6,613 bases of DNA, taken from NCBI GenBank assembly GCA_026786335.1, contig JAJAYG010000282.1, positions 1 to 6,613 of the forward strand. Direction: 5' to 3'. Source of the DNA: Chitinophagales bacterium (GTDB taxonomy: Bacteria > Bacteroidota > Bacteroidia > Chitinophagales > UBA10324). Of the stretch, positions 1 through 6,108 are shown piece by piece. Both the position numbers and the translations under genes were made by a program. The notes under the pieces were generated by a model that saw only the letters and a program-made list of their open reading frames with translations, was not told the DNA's origin and did no database searches. The first letter of the stretch is position 1. Every line of letters starts with the position of its first letter.

Positions 1-36
1 AATCCCATGCAGCGCTTTTCAATTCCCTTAGCATAA
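1..36 (+). CDS. possible 3' end of an upstream gene (paaA?), partial
   Basis: Frame 1 is open from the window edge for 11 codons (N-P-M-Q-R-F-S-I-P-L-A) and ends in two consecutive in-frame TAA codons at 34-39. A double stop just before a paaBCD run fits the end of paaA, the catalytic di-iron oxygenase subunit that usually precedes paaB. Eleven residues are too few to recognise a family, and chance could produce this frame. The assignment rests on gene order alone. Confidence 0.25.
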   Translation, partial: NPMQRFSIPLA

Positions 37-41
37 TAAGT

Positions 42-123
42 TTAATCAATCTCAATCGGTGTAATCAATTTTAATCTGTGTAATCAATTTTAATCTGTGT
101 AATCAATTTTAATCTGTGTAATC
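42..123. repeat. 19-bp tandem repeat, about 4.3 copies
   Basis: Three identical units, GTAATCAATTTTAATCTGT, start at 61, 80 and 99. A degenerate first unit covers 42-60 and a partial unit begins at 118. Each unit has two similar halves built on TAATC (TAATCAATT and TTAATCTGT), so the underlying periodicity is about 9.5 bp. The array ends nine bases before the paaB start codon and so occupies its whole leader. Similar TAATC-rich short repeats are familiar in Bacteroidota intergenic DNA. No function is evident, and copy number may vary by slippage. Confidence 0.9.
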
Positions 124-132
124 CTTTCAAAA

Positions 133-519
133 ATGAAATCTCCAATAATAGATCCGCGACTCAAAAGAGTTGATCTTGAAACCAAAGAAACTTATGCGCA
201 GCTAAATGCCATGGAAGAATGGGGAACATTTGAAGTTTTCCATCAATCAAAACGCGGCGAGCAACACGTGCATGTTGGTATTGTTCATGCAAGCGATCCC
301 GAAATGGCACTGCTGTTTGCCAAAGAGCAGTTTGGCAGAAGATTACGCAGTGCAAATATTTGGGTGGTAAAAACTTCTGATGTGCATTCACTCGGCTACG
401 AAAATGAAGATATGTTTGAAACAACACCCTCAAAAATGTATCGCGAAGCAGGCGGATATAAGTTGAGAGATAAAATTAACAAGTATAAAAAAGAAGCAAA
501 AGAAAATGCAATCGGTTAA
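133..519 (+). CDS. paaB: phenylacetyl-CoA epoxidase subunit PaaB
   Basis: PaaB is a small non-catalytic subunit of the cytoplasmic ring 1,2-phenylacetyl-CoA epoxidase (PaaABCE), which starts aerobic phenylacetate breakdown. It is thought to bridge PaaA-PaaC dimers. The family signature is clear: W-G-T-F-E-V-F at about residues 30-36, then H-V-H-V-G-I-V-H-A, then M-A-L-L-F-A-K-E-Q-F-G-R-R, then N-I-W-V-V-K. The product is 128 aa, against 95 aa for E. coli PaaB, because of about 25 extra N-terminal residues. An internal ATG at 211 would give a length nearer the E. coli protein. I keep the start at 133 because extended N-termini containing a D-P-R motif appear usual for Bacteroidota PaaB, though that is from memory. 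No Shine-Dalgarno is visible. The 3' end overlaps paaC by 14 nt. Confidence 0.93.
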   Translation: MKSPIIDPRLKRVDLETKETYAQLNAMEEWGTFEVFHQSKRGEQHVHVGIVHASDPEMALLFAKEQFGRRLRSANIWVVKTSDVHSLGYENEDMFETTPSKMYREAGGYKLRDKINKYKKEAKENAIG

Positions 520-1261
520 AGAATTGATTTTAAAAATGGCAGATGATGCATTGATTATTGGCCATCGAAACAGCGAGTGGACCGGCATTGGTCCTATTCT
601 CGAAGAAGATATTGCGTTATCATCAATGGCACAGGATAAAGTTGGTCATGCATTGGCGCTCTATACTATTCTTCACGATGAATTTGGTGAAGCCGTTCCA
701 GATCAATTTGCTTTTGGCAGAAAGGAAAAAGATTTTCGTTGCTGTCACCTTGTGGAATATCCCATAGGAGAATATGATTTTACCGCCGTGCGCCATTTTC
801 TTTTTGACCATGCAGAGATTCTTAGGTACGAGCTATTAACGCAATCAACTTTTGAACCGCTCGCATTACTTGCAAAAAAAATAAAAGGTGAACTCAAGTA
901 TCATGTAATGCATGCCGACTCTTGGATTACAAGATTAGGTTTAGGGAATGATGAAAGCCACTCTCGCATGCAATCAGCTTTAAATAATGCCTACCCGATC
1001 GCATTAGGAATTTTTGAAGAAGGACAGTTTGAAAATGAATTGTTGGAACAGAAATTTTTTGGGGGAGAAAAAGTGCTTCGTGAAATGTGGGAAGAAAAAA
1101 TTGAACCCATCATTGGGCGCGCACATCTTGAACTCCCAAAAGCAAAAGATGAAACAATTGGTATGGGTGGAAGAAATGGTTATCACACTTTACACCTTCA
1201 GCCCTTGCTTGATGAAATGAATGAGGTGATCAGCAGCGAAGCAACCGGAACGGAGTGGTAG
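506..1261 (+). CDS. paaC: phenylacetyl-CoA epoxidase subunit PaaC
   Basis: PaaC is the structural ferritin-like partner of the catalytic subunit PaaA. The two form the core of the epoxidase that converts phenylacetyl-CoA to its 1,2-epoxide. The product is 251 aa, close to the 248 aa of E. coli PaaC. Family features include R-N-S-E-W-T-G at 21-27, E-E-D-I-A at 33-37, Q-D-K-V-G-H-A at 43-49, and K-Y-H-V-M-H-A-D-S-W-I-T-R-L-G around 130-145. In PaaA-type catalytic subunits the motif near 45 carries a metal-binding Glu before the G-H. Here that position is Lys, in line with PaaC being the non-catalytic member. The start lies inside the 3' end of paaB in another frame, so the two are probably translationally coupled. 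paaD follows after 19 bp. Confidence 0.95.
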   Translation: MQSVKELILKMADDALIIGHRNSEWTGIGPILEEDIALSSMAQDKVGHALALYTILHDEFGEAVPDQFAFGRKEKDFRCCHLVEYPIGEYDFTAVRHFLFDHAEILRYELLTQSTFEPLALLAKKIKGELKYHVMHADSWITRLGLGNDESHSRMQSALNNAYPIALGIFEEGQFENELLEQKFFGGEKVLREMWEEKIEPIIGRAHLELPKAKDETIGMGGRNGYHTLHLQPLLDEMNEVISSEATGTEW

Positions 1262-1280
1262 TTTTTTTAATTCAAAAATC

Positions 1281-1781
1281 ATGACTGAAATTATTATAGA
1301 AAAAAATTTAGTAGAAGAAATTCTTGCAGCACTTGAAGATGTAAAGGATCCCGAAATTCCTTTTATCTCTGTAGTTGAATTAGGAATTATAACTGCTGTT
1401 GAAGTTGATAATGATAATGTGAAAGTGAAAATGATTCCAACTTTTACCGCCTGCCCTGCAATAAAATTAATGCAGCAGCAAATTCGCGATCGTGTTTTGG
1501 TAATGGGATTTAATAAAGTTGAAGTAGTGATCGACCCATCGGTTGCGTGGAGCAGTGATCGTGTTAGTGAAGCAGGAATAAAAAAATTAGAAAAATTTGG
1601 GTTGGGAACTGCACATCGCCATGGCGGTGAATTTTCATTCAATGAACTTTCGCAATCCAAATGCCCGCATTGCGGAAGCAACAACACCACCATGCAATCG
1701 ATGTTTGGTTCAACACTTTGCCGCAGCATGCATTATTGTTTTGATTGCAAGCAGGGCTTTGAGCGGTTTAAACCGCTATAA
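1281..1781 (+). CDS. paaD: phenylacetate pathway Fe-S/metal maturation protein PaaD
   Basis: PaaD is encoded with the epoxidase but is not a core subunit. It is generally thought to help assemble metal or Fe-S centres of the complex. The N-terminal part (about 8-105) is a MIP18/DUF59 domain with D-P-E-I-P at 23-27, E-L-G-I-I at 33-37 and the conserved Cys in T-A-C-P (Cys58). The C-terminal part is a zinc-ribbon-like knuckle with Cys128-x-x-Cys131 and Cys153-x-x-Cys156, plus Cys147 within F-G-S-T-L-C. That combination separates PaaD from ordinary SufT-type DUF59 proteins. The length of 166 aa is normal for the family. The ATG has an A-rich leader and no Shine-Dalgarno. The last codons lie in a perfect palindrome. 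Confidence 0.94.
   Translation: MTEIIIEKNLVEEILAALEDVKDPEIPFISVVELGIITAVEVDNDNVKVKMIPTFTACPAIKLMQQQIRDRVLVMGFNKVEVVIDPSVAWSSDRVSEAGIKKLEKFGLGTAHRHGGEFSFNELSQSKCPHCGSNNTTMQSMFGSTLCRSMHYCFDCKQGFERFKPL
1762..1777. repeat. 16-bp perfect palindrome at the end of paaD
   Basis: AGCGGTTTAAACCGCT is a perfect inverted repeat without a spacer. It spans the last paaD codons (E-R-F-K-P-L) and ends one base before the TAA at 1779. It could fold as a short hairpin or be a dyad protein site. It has no T-run directly after it, so it is a poor intrinsic terminator alone. Confidence 0.6.
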
Positions 1782-1796
1782 CTTTCAAAGATTTTA

Positions 1797-1891
1797 ATAT
1801 CAAACACCGAATATCGAATGTTTAATAATGAAGTAAAACAATTCACATCGTGAACTTCGATGTTCAATATTCGATATTCGGTGTTCGATAT
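1797..1891. repeat. large near-palindromic dispersed-type repeat
   Basis: The left arm 1797-1834 pairs with the right arm 1854-1891. The outer 23 bp match with one difference. Over all 38 positions I count 32 Watson-Crick pairs, 3 G-T pairs on the plus strand and 3 mismatches. A smaller perfect hairpin (TTCAC 1842-1846 with GTGAA 1850-1854) sits in the loop. The right arm is also periodic: TTCGAT recurs at 1856, 1870 and 1884, a 14-bp spacing, and the left arm has the counterpart words at 1799 and 1813. Repeats built from GAACACCGAATATCGAA-like words are common between Bacteroidota genes, so this is probably a dispersed element rather than a site specific to paaD or nadD. Confidence 0.85.
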
Positions 1892-1906
1892 TTTTTGGTT
1901 TTTTTT
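1797..1906 (+). terminator. possible terminator of the paaBCD transcript
   Basis: The long stem of the inverted repeat is followed at once on the plus strand by T-runs at 1891-1896 and 1899-1906. Placed just after the last paa gene and before nadD, it could end transcription. The stem is AT-rich and far longer than a typical intrinsic terminator, so termination may be incidental to a repeat insertion. Confidence 0.35.
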
Positions 1907-1942
1907 ATTTTAATTTTTAATGTTATTTAATAACTTTTTCAA

Positions 1943-2521
1943 ATGACAGGATTGTTTTTCGGTTCCTTTAATCCCATTCACACAGGGCATTTGATCATTG
2001 CAGAATACATGATCAACCACGCTGATCTTGACGAGGTTTGGTTTATTGTTTCACCGCAAAACCCATTGAAAGAAAAATCTGGGTTGTTAAAAGATGAACT
2101 AAGATTGAAGATGGTGAAGATGGCAGTTAAAGACAATAAAAATTTTGTTGCAAGCGATGTTGAATTCAAATTGCCACAACCATCTTATACAGTAAACACT
2201 TTGGAAGTATTAGGTAAAAAATTTCCGAAAAAAAGATTTGCTTTAATCATGGGTTCCGATTCTTTGGAATCAATTTATAAATGGAAAGAGTGGAGCACGA
2301 TTCTCTCCAACTACATGATTCTTGTTTTCCGCCGCGGCCCAATTAATGATATTGAATGGAAAGATAAACAGGGAGTAATTTTCTTTGACACCCCTCTGCT
2401 AAAAATTTCTTCTACACTAATTCGAACTTTAATCGAAGAAAAAAAATCTGCACGTTACTTAGTACCCGATGCGGTTTTAAAATTTATTAGCGAAAAGAAA
2501 TTGTATAAGAAAAAGAAATAA
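1943..2521 (+). CDS. nadD: nicotinate-nucleotide adenylyltransferase NadD
   Basis: NadD transfers AMP from ATP to nicotinate mononucleotide to give deamido-NAD, the penultimate step of NAD synthesis in the cytoplasm. The nucleotidyltransferase hallmarks are present: G-S-F-N-P-I-H-T-G-H at 7-16 (H13-x-G-H16), S-Y-T-V-N-T-L at 81-87, M-G-S-D-S-L at 103-108 with W114 and W117, and I-S-S-T-L-I-R at 155-161. The 192-aa length is normal for bacterial NadD. The N-terminus begins directly on the first beta strand (M-T-G-L-F-F-G), which supports the ATG at 1943. The C-terminus is lysine-rich. The gene ends in tandem TAA codons. A 161-bp repeat-bearing spacer separates it from paaD, so it is probably transcribed independently, and no clear promoter was identified. 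Confidence 0.95.
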   Translation: MTGLFFGSFNPIHTGHLIIAEYMINHADLDEVWFIVSPQNPLKEKSGLLKDELRLKMVKMAVKDNKNFVASDVEFKLPQPSYTVNTLEVLGKKFPKKRFALIMGSDSLESIYKWKEWSTILSNYMILVFRRGPINDIEWKDKQGVIFFDTPLLKISSTLIRTLIEEKKSARYLVPDAVLKFISEKKLYKKKK

Positions 2522-2524
2522 TAA

Positions 2525-2558
2525 CCGGTTGCTGTTTTTTTTAAACATTAGCAACCGG
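2525..2558 (-). terminator. hairpin between the convergent nadD and desaturase genes
   Basis: CCGGTTGCT (2525-2533) is perfectly complementary to AGCAACCGG (2550-2558), and GTTT/AAAC can extend the stem inward past a three-base bulge. On the minus strand the hairpin overlaps the last desaturase codons and is followed by a T-rich stretch (complement of the A-rich end of nadD), which suits a desaturase terminator. For nadD the T-run lies in the loop and not after the stem, so bidirectional action is less likely. Confidence 0.4.
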
Positions 2559-3311
2559 AACAACTGCGGGTACCGGAAGCAACCCAGCCGGTTTCATTTT
2601 TATCATTTTCAGTTTATCCATTAGTCGCATTGCACCATAACCCATGTCAAACTCAAACCAGCGTGTTGCATTATTTGCTCTGCCAGGAAACTGATGGTGA
2701 TTGTTGTGATAAGCTTCGCCCCAGAAAATAAAATCAACCGGCATAATATTTTTTGAAGTGTTCTTCATTTTAAAATTCACATAACCAAAACGGTGCGCCC
2801 ACCAGTTTACCGAAGCACCTTGCAAAGATCCCATTACAATCGTGAGTGGAAGAAACAACCACATCCACCATTCGGTGGCGAAGAAATAGTAAAACGTAAT
2901 GTAAGCTGCAATCCATAAAAATCTTGCATAGAAATTATGCGTGTATTTTTCAAACCATTTCCATTCGGGTAAATCTTTTCTGTATTTATCTTCTACTAAA
3001 GTTTTCCCCTTATAGATGTCGAAATAATTATTTCTGGTTTGCCACATCATCGTAAAAACATTTGCTGTGTTTGAGGGTGAATGCGGATCCTCTTCAGTAT
3101 CTGTATGTGCGTGGTGGAGGCGATGCATGATGCCATAAGTATTTGCGCTGATGTATGATGAGCCCTGAGTAATGAAACAACCCCAGTAAAAAATTTTCTC
3201 TAAAAATTTAGACATCGTAAACAAACCGTGAGCAGCATAGCGATGATGAAACACTGACTGAAAAAATAGCGACGTATACCAATGAGCAACAACAAAAATT
3301 ATAATTACCAT
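2541..3311 (-). CDS. acyl-CoA / acyl-lipid delta-9-type fatty acid desaturase
   Basis: This is a membrane-bound di-iron desaturase that would insert a cis double bond into a saturated acyl chain using O2 and electrons from a reductase partner, adjusting membrane fluidity. All three histidine boxes are present: H23-R-Y-A-A-H28, H63-R-L-H66-H67 and H202-N-N-H205-H206. An additional N169-x-x-x-H173 corresponds to the Asn/His metal ligand region of stearoyl-CoA desaturases. Hydrophobic stretches lie at about 1-20, 40-56, 130-145 and 150-168. The length of 256 aa is short but usual for Bacteroidota members, with box 1 very near the N-terminus. An in-frame TAA lies six codons upstream, which fixes the start. 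The C-terminal tail is rich in Pro, Val and Ala. Regiospecificity and the acyl carrier cannot be read from sequence. Confidence 0.92.
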   Translation of the reverse strand: MVIIIFVVAHWYTSLFFQSVFHHRYAAHGLFTMSKFLEKIFYWGCFITQGSSYISANTYGIMHRLHHAHTDTEEDPHSPSNTANVFTMMWQTRNNYFDIYKGKTLVEDKYRKDLPEWKWFEKYTHNFYARFLWIAAYITFYYFFATEWWMWLFLPLTIVMGSLQGASVNWWAHRFGYVNFKMKNTSKNIMPVDFIFWGEAYHNNHHQFPGRANNATRWFEFDMGYGAMRLMDKLKMIKMKPAGLLPVPAVVPVANV

Positions 3312-3449
3312 GAATACCTGTTTTTGTTAAAGGTACTCGATAAAACCCATATTCCTATGATATGTAATTTAATAAATTTAAAAAGAGGCACCAGAAACAA
3401 TTGTAACCAATGAATTTATAAAAAGCAAATTAAATATTTTTTTTCATTA
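3312..3449 (-). promoter_or_regulatory. AT-rich spacer upstream of the desaturase
   Basis: This 138-bp spacer between the DUF58 stop and the desaturase start should hold any separate desaturase promoter. On the minus strand the only near match to the Bacteroidota -7 consensus TAnnTTTG is TTAATTTG close to the DUF58 end, with one deviation and a TTTG about 17 bp upstream. This is weak. An AGG six bases before the ATG could serve as a minimal ribosome binding site. No strong hairpin was seen. Confidence 0.3.
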
Positions 3450-4784
3450 TCAAATCATCCCTCTGGATTTAAACTCAAGGTATTTATTTACAGTATTAAT
3501 CGAGAGATCTTCGGGCCTTGTGAGGATGCAATGAATGCCGTATCGATGCATCTCAGTTACGAGTTGTGTTTTATCTGAAATAAATTTTTGTGCAATTGTT
3601 TGATCATAAATGCCTGTTATATCTGTTGCGCGCTGCTTAGAAAAATCTTCGATCTCAGCATTCTGAAAAAATACCACCACCAATAAATGCAGGCGGCTGA
3701 TTCTTCTTAACACAGGCAATGCGCGCTCCATTGCAGCCATGCTTTCGAAGTTGGTATAGAGAAAAAGCAAGCTTCTTCCTTTAATATAATTTTTGGAAGC
3801 ATGAAAGAGTAATTCGAAATTTGCTTCAGTAGTTTCTTCTTTCTGCAAATACAATGCTTCTAAAATTTTTCGCAATTGCGATTTTGATCTTTCGGCTTTC
3901 AGAAATGTTTGAATCTTATCAGCGAAAGTGAGCAGCCCGGCTTTATCGCTTTTTAATAGTGCAATATTTGAAATTACCAATGAAGTATTCACTGAATAAT
4001 CCAGTAAACTCATGTTGTTGAATGGCATTCGCATTGCGCGGCTGCGATCGATCACTGTATAAACTTGTTGGGCGCGCTCATCTTCAAACTGATTTACCAT
4101 CAATGAATTTGCTCTGCTGCTTGCTTTCCAGTTTATGCTGCGGTGATCATCGCCCCTAACATATTCTTTGATTTCTTCAAACTCATAGCTGTGCCCAATG
4201 CGGCGCAACCTTTTTATTCCTTCTTGTGTCGAAATTCTTGCAAGTGCCTTCAGTTCATATTTTTTCATCTGTAAAACAGAAGGGTAAACTGAAGTTTCAG
4301 TTACAGATTCAATCACCAGTTTTCGCTGTAGCATTCCAATAAATGATTTTAAAAAAAGGTTGATGTTTCCGAATTGAAAAACCCCGCGTGTAACAGGCAG
4401 CAGCGGGTAAATAATTTTTTTCTTTTCATTTCCCTCCAATAAAAATTGAAATGAAAAATCGCGCTCCTGAAACTGGTATGGCAATTCTTCAATAAGTTTA
4501 ACTGATAATTTTAATGAAGAGAAATTTTCGATTTGAATATTGACAAAATTTTTATCACCGAGCGAAAGAATTTTTTGCATGGTTCTGTTAGCTGAAATTT
4601 TTGTGTTGGAACTGAAAAGTATCATTGCATCAACAGCCACAATTGCAAACATCATCACCAATGTTGCCTGTGCAACAGCAAAAAATAATGGAATAAAAAA
4701 GCCGGCGACAAACAACAATGAAATAATTCCCAGCAGCAGAAAAAGTCGGTCGGTTACATAAAGTTGTTTGAAGAAACGAATCAT
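3450..4784 (-). CDS. DUF58 domain protein, membrane-anchored, MoxR partner
   Basis: DUF58 proteins are vWA-like and commonly encoded beside MoxR ATPases. They are thought to be acted on by or to cooperate with them in envelope or complex-assembly functions, but the exact role is unknown. Two hydrophobic segments at about 14-31 and 33-57 anchor the N-terminus. A beta-rich region follows (about 65-170). The DUF58 signature is at 207-224: E-Y-V-R-G-D-D-H-R-S-I-N-W-K, then A-S-S-R. The vWA strand after it ends in D246-R-S-R-A, where canonical MIDAS has D-x-S-x-S, so the last Ser is replaced by Ala and metal binding may be weakened. The length of 444 aa is usual. An in-frame TAA lies six codons upstream of the ATG. 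It lies 80 bp after the moxR-type gene on the same strand and is probably co-transcribed with it. Confidence 0.88.
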   Translation of the reverse strand: MIRFFKQLYVTDRLFLLLGIISLLFVAGFFIPLFFAVAQATLVMMFAIVAVDAMILFSSNTKISANRTMQKILSLGDKNFVNIQIENFSSLKLSVKLIEELPYQFQERDFSFQFLLEGNEKKKIIYPLLPVTRGVFQFGNINLFLKSFIGMLQRKLVIESVTETSVYPSVLQMKKYELKALARISTQEGIKRLRRIGHSYEFEEIKEYVRGDDHRSINWKASSRANSLMVNQFEDERAQQVYTVIDRSRAMRMPFNNMSLLDYSVNTSLVISNIALLKSDKAGLLTFADKIQTFLKAERSKSQLRKILEALYLQKEETTEANFELLFHASKNYIKGRSLLFLYTNFESMAAMERALPVLRRISRLHLLVVVFFQNAEIEDFSKQRATDITGIYDQTIAQKFISDKTQLVTEMHRYGIHCILTRPEDLSINTVNKYLEFKSRGMI

Positions 4785-4803
4785 GATCTTTCTGTTATGT
4801 TAG

Positions 4804-4839
4804 AAACTCCTCCGAAGTTCTATTACTACGGCGGAGTTT
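4804..4839. repeat. inverted repeat in the moxR-DUF58 spacer
   Basis: Arms 4804-4814 and 4829-4839 (11 bp each, one mismatch) surround a 14-base loop. On the minus strand, which is the transcribed one, the downstream arm contains GGAGGAG (complement of 4807-4813), a strong match to the anti-Shine-Dalgarno, but it is 22 nt before the DUF58 ATG, too far for normal use. The hairpin may be an attenuator, an RNA processing site or another dispersed repeat. No U-run follows, which argues against full termination. Confidence 0.6.
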
Positions 4840-4864
4840 ATCAAGCGGATTGTAAACAAAATTA

Positions 4865-5875
4865 TCATCTCGGCACATCAATTTTTTGAATAATGTCTTT
4901 CACCACATCTTCGGGCTCCATGCCTTCCATCTCACGTTCAGGTGTGAGTATGATGCGGTGATTGAGCACAGGATAACTTACAAACTGAATGTCTTCAGGC
5001 GTTACAAAATCACGACCATTGATCGCGGCAATAGCCTTTGCCGATCGCATAATAGCAAGCGATGCGCGCGGTGATGCACCTAAAAACAAATCGCCATGAT
5101 TGCGTGTTTGATGAACAATGTTTGCGATGTAATCGAGCAGTTCATCTCTGATCAACACTTGCTCTACTAATTTTCTGCACTCACGAATTTCTTCAGCCGA
5201 AAAAACTTTTTGTACCTCATTCATCTTTCTGTTTCCAAAATCTTCTTTGAATCGTTGCAGTATTTGTTTCTCTTCATCAAGCGAAGGATAATGAATTCTT
5301 AGGCGGTACAAAAACCGATCGAGTTGCGCTTCGGGAAGTTTGTAAGTGCCTTCCTGCTCTATGGGATTTTGTGTTGCAATTACGATAAAAGGAAATTCAA
5401 GAAAGTAGGTTGTGCCATCTACTGTTACTTGTTGCTCTTCCATTACTTCAAACAATGCCGCCTGCGTTTTTGCCGGCGAGCGGTTGATCTCATCAATCAA
5501 AACTACATTTGAAAAAACAGGGCCGCGGTTGAAAGTGAATTCGGAATTTTTAAAATTAAAAACCGAAGTGCCGATTACATCACTCGGCATAAGGTCGGGA
5601 GTAAATTGTATTCTTGAAAAATTTACCGACAATGTTTTCGCAAGCAATTTTGCAGCAAGTGTTTTTGCAATGCCGGGAACGCCTTCAATCAGAATATGCC
5701 CGCCGGCAAATAATGCGGTGATGAAAAGTGTGATCATATCATCTTGACCCACGATTACTTTCCCGATCTCGTTTCTTATGCGGTCAACAGCGCTGCTTAT
5801 TTTTTCAAGTGCAAGTTTGTTTTGATTCCACTCGGCATCAATGTTTGCGTTGTGTGTTGGGTTTTCGTTTTCCAT
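4865..5875 (-). CDS. MoxR-family AAA+ ATPase
   Basis: This cytoplasmic AAA+ ATPase of the MoxR group is presumably a chaperone that remodels or activates a partner, probably with the DUF58 protein encoded next. In 336-aa numbering from the start at 5875, Walker A is G65-V-P-G-I-A-K71-T72, Walker B is V-V-L-I-D128-E129, sensor 1 is A-T-Q-N170-P, the arginine finger is in L-D-R187-F, and sensor 2 is G266-A-S-P-R270. The frame is open 29 codons further upstream to 5962, but that part contains the peptide V-T-L-S-L-S-K-G, which is the translation of the dispersed repeat at 5910-5939, and precedes a normal family N-terminus. I therefore choose the ATG at 5875. MoxR/DUF58 pairs often sit in larger operons with DUF4129 or DUF4350 genes or with Bat proteins. 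None of these is visible in this window, and the upstream side is occupied by the repeat/GIY-YIG region. Confidence 0.93.
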   Translation of the reverse strand: MENENPTHNANIDAEWNQNKLALEKISSAVDRIRNEIGKVIVGQDDMITLFITALFAGGHILIEGVPGIAKTLAAKLLAKTLSVNFSRIQFTPDLMPSDVIGTSVFNFKNSEFTFNRGPVFSNVVLIDEINRSPAKTQAALFEVMEEQQVTVDGTTYFLEFPFIVIATQNPIEQEGTYKLPEAQLDRFLYRLRIHYPSLDEEKQILQRFKEDFGNRKMNEVQKVFSAEEIRECRKLVEQVLIRDELLDYIANIVHQTRNHGDLFLGASPRASLAIMRSAKAIAAINGRDFVTPEDIQFVSYPVLNHRIILTPEREMEGMEPEDVVKDIIQKIDVPR

Positions 5876-5909
5876 TTGGGTATTTATTTTGATTTTAATT
5901 TTCCTATTG

Positions 5910-6024
5910 CCCTTCGATAAACTCAGGGTGACAAAGTCAGAGATAGAAAAATACGCTCTCACCCTCTTTACTCCCTTCTCTTTATCGCTCCAACACCGAC
6001 TTTGTCGTGCTGAGTTTATCGAAG
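5910..6024. repeat. dispersed repeat unit A: direct arm plus inverted arm
   Basis: The direct arm R1 (5910-5939) has the core CCCTTCGATAAACTCAGGG followed by TGACAAAGTCA. An inverted relative, R2 (5998-6024), ends GAGTTTATCGAAG. R1 (5913-5939) and R2 can pair over 27 positions with 24 Watson-Crick, 2 G-T and 1 G-G mismatch on the plus strand, leaving a 58-nt pyrimidine-rich loop. CCTTCGAyAArCTCAGG-type sequences are a widely seen dispersed repeat in Bacteroidota and other genomes, often adding a V-T-L-S-L-S-K-G peptide to neighbouring gene calls. The unit lies just upstream of the MoxR-type gene. Confidence 0.9.
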
Positions 6025-6047
6025 CATTTAAAATGGTTTTCCTAAAT

Positions 6048-6104
6048 CCCTTCGATTAACTCAGGGTGACAAAGTCAGAGATAAAAAAGTGTGCATTTAA
6101 AATG
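6048..6104. repeat. truncated repeat unit: direct arm R3 plus tail
   Basis: R3 (6048-6077) repeats the direct arm with one change (GATTAACTC for GATAAACTC), and the following GAGATA also matches the bases after R1. It then jumps to GCATTTAAAATG (6093-6104), which elsewhere follows the inverted arm (6024-6035). R3 therefore looks like a unit that has lost its loop and inverted arm. It lies just beyond the stop codon of the GIY-YIG gene. Confidence 0.8.
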
Positions 6105-6108
6105 ATTT

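Noticed and set aside
42..123. Possible CRISPR array
   Set aside because: Units of 19 bp are directly adjacent with no unique spacers, and no cas gene is present.
211..519. Shorter PaaB starting at the internal ATG 211
   Set aside because: It would match the E. coli length better, but the longer N-terminus looks normal for Bacteroidota and the ATG at 133 directly follows the leader. It remains a secondary option.
1190..1729. A 179-codon open frame on the minus strand opposite paaD
   Set aside because: It lies wholly opposite the well-supported paaD and the end of paaC, has no recognisable motif and shows a composition expected of an antisense shadow.
4807..4813. Ribosome binding site for the DUF58 gene
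   Set aside because: The GGAGGAG match is 22 nt from the ATG and within a stem, so it cannot act as an ordinary Shine-Dalgarno.
5412..5747. A 111-codon plus-strand open frame
   Set aside because: It is antisense to the Walker A/B region of the MoxR ATPase, which is unambiguous; there is no start context or family signature.
3450..5875. Complete Bat (aerotolerance) operon
   Set aside because: Only a MoxR ATPase and a DUF58 protein are present. The next gene downstream is a desaturase, and no BatA-E vWA or TPR genes are seen.
5841..6059. A 72-codon plus-strand open frame
   Set aside because: It is read through the dispersed repeats R1 and R2 (peptide F-D-K-L-R-V-T-K-S is a known repeat translation) and is not a real gene.
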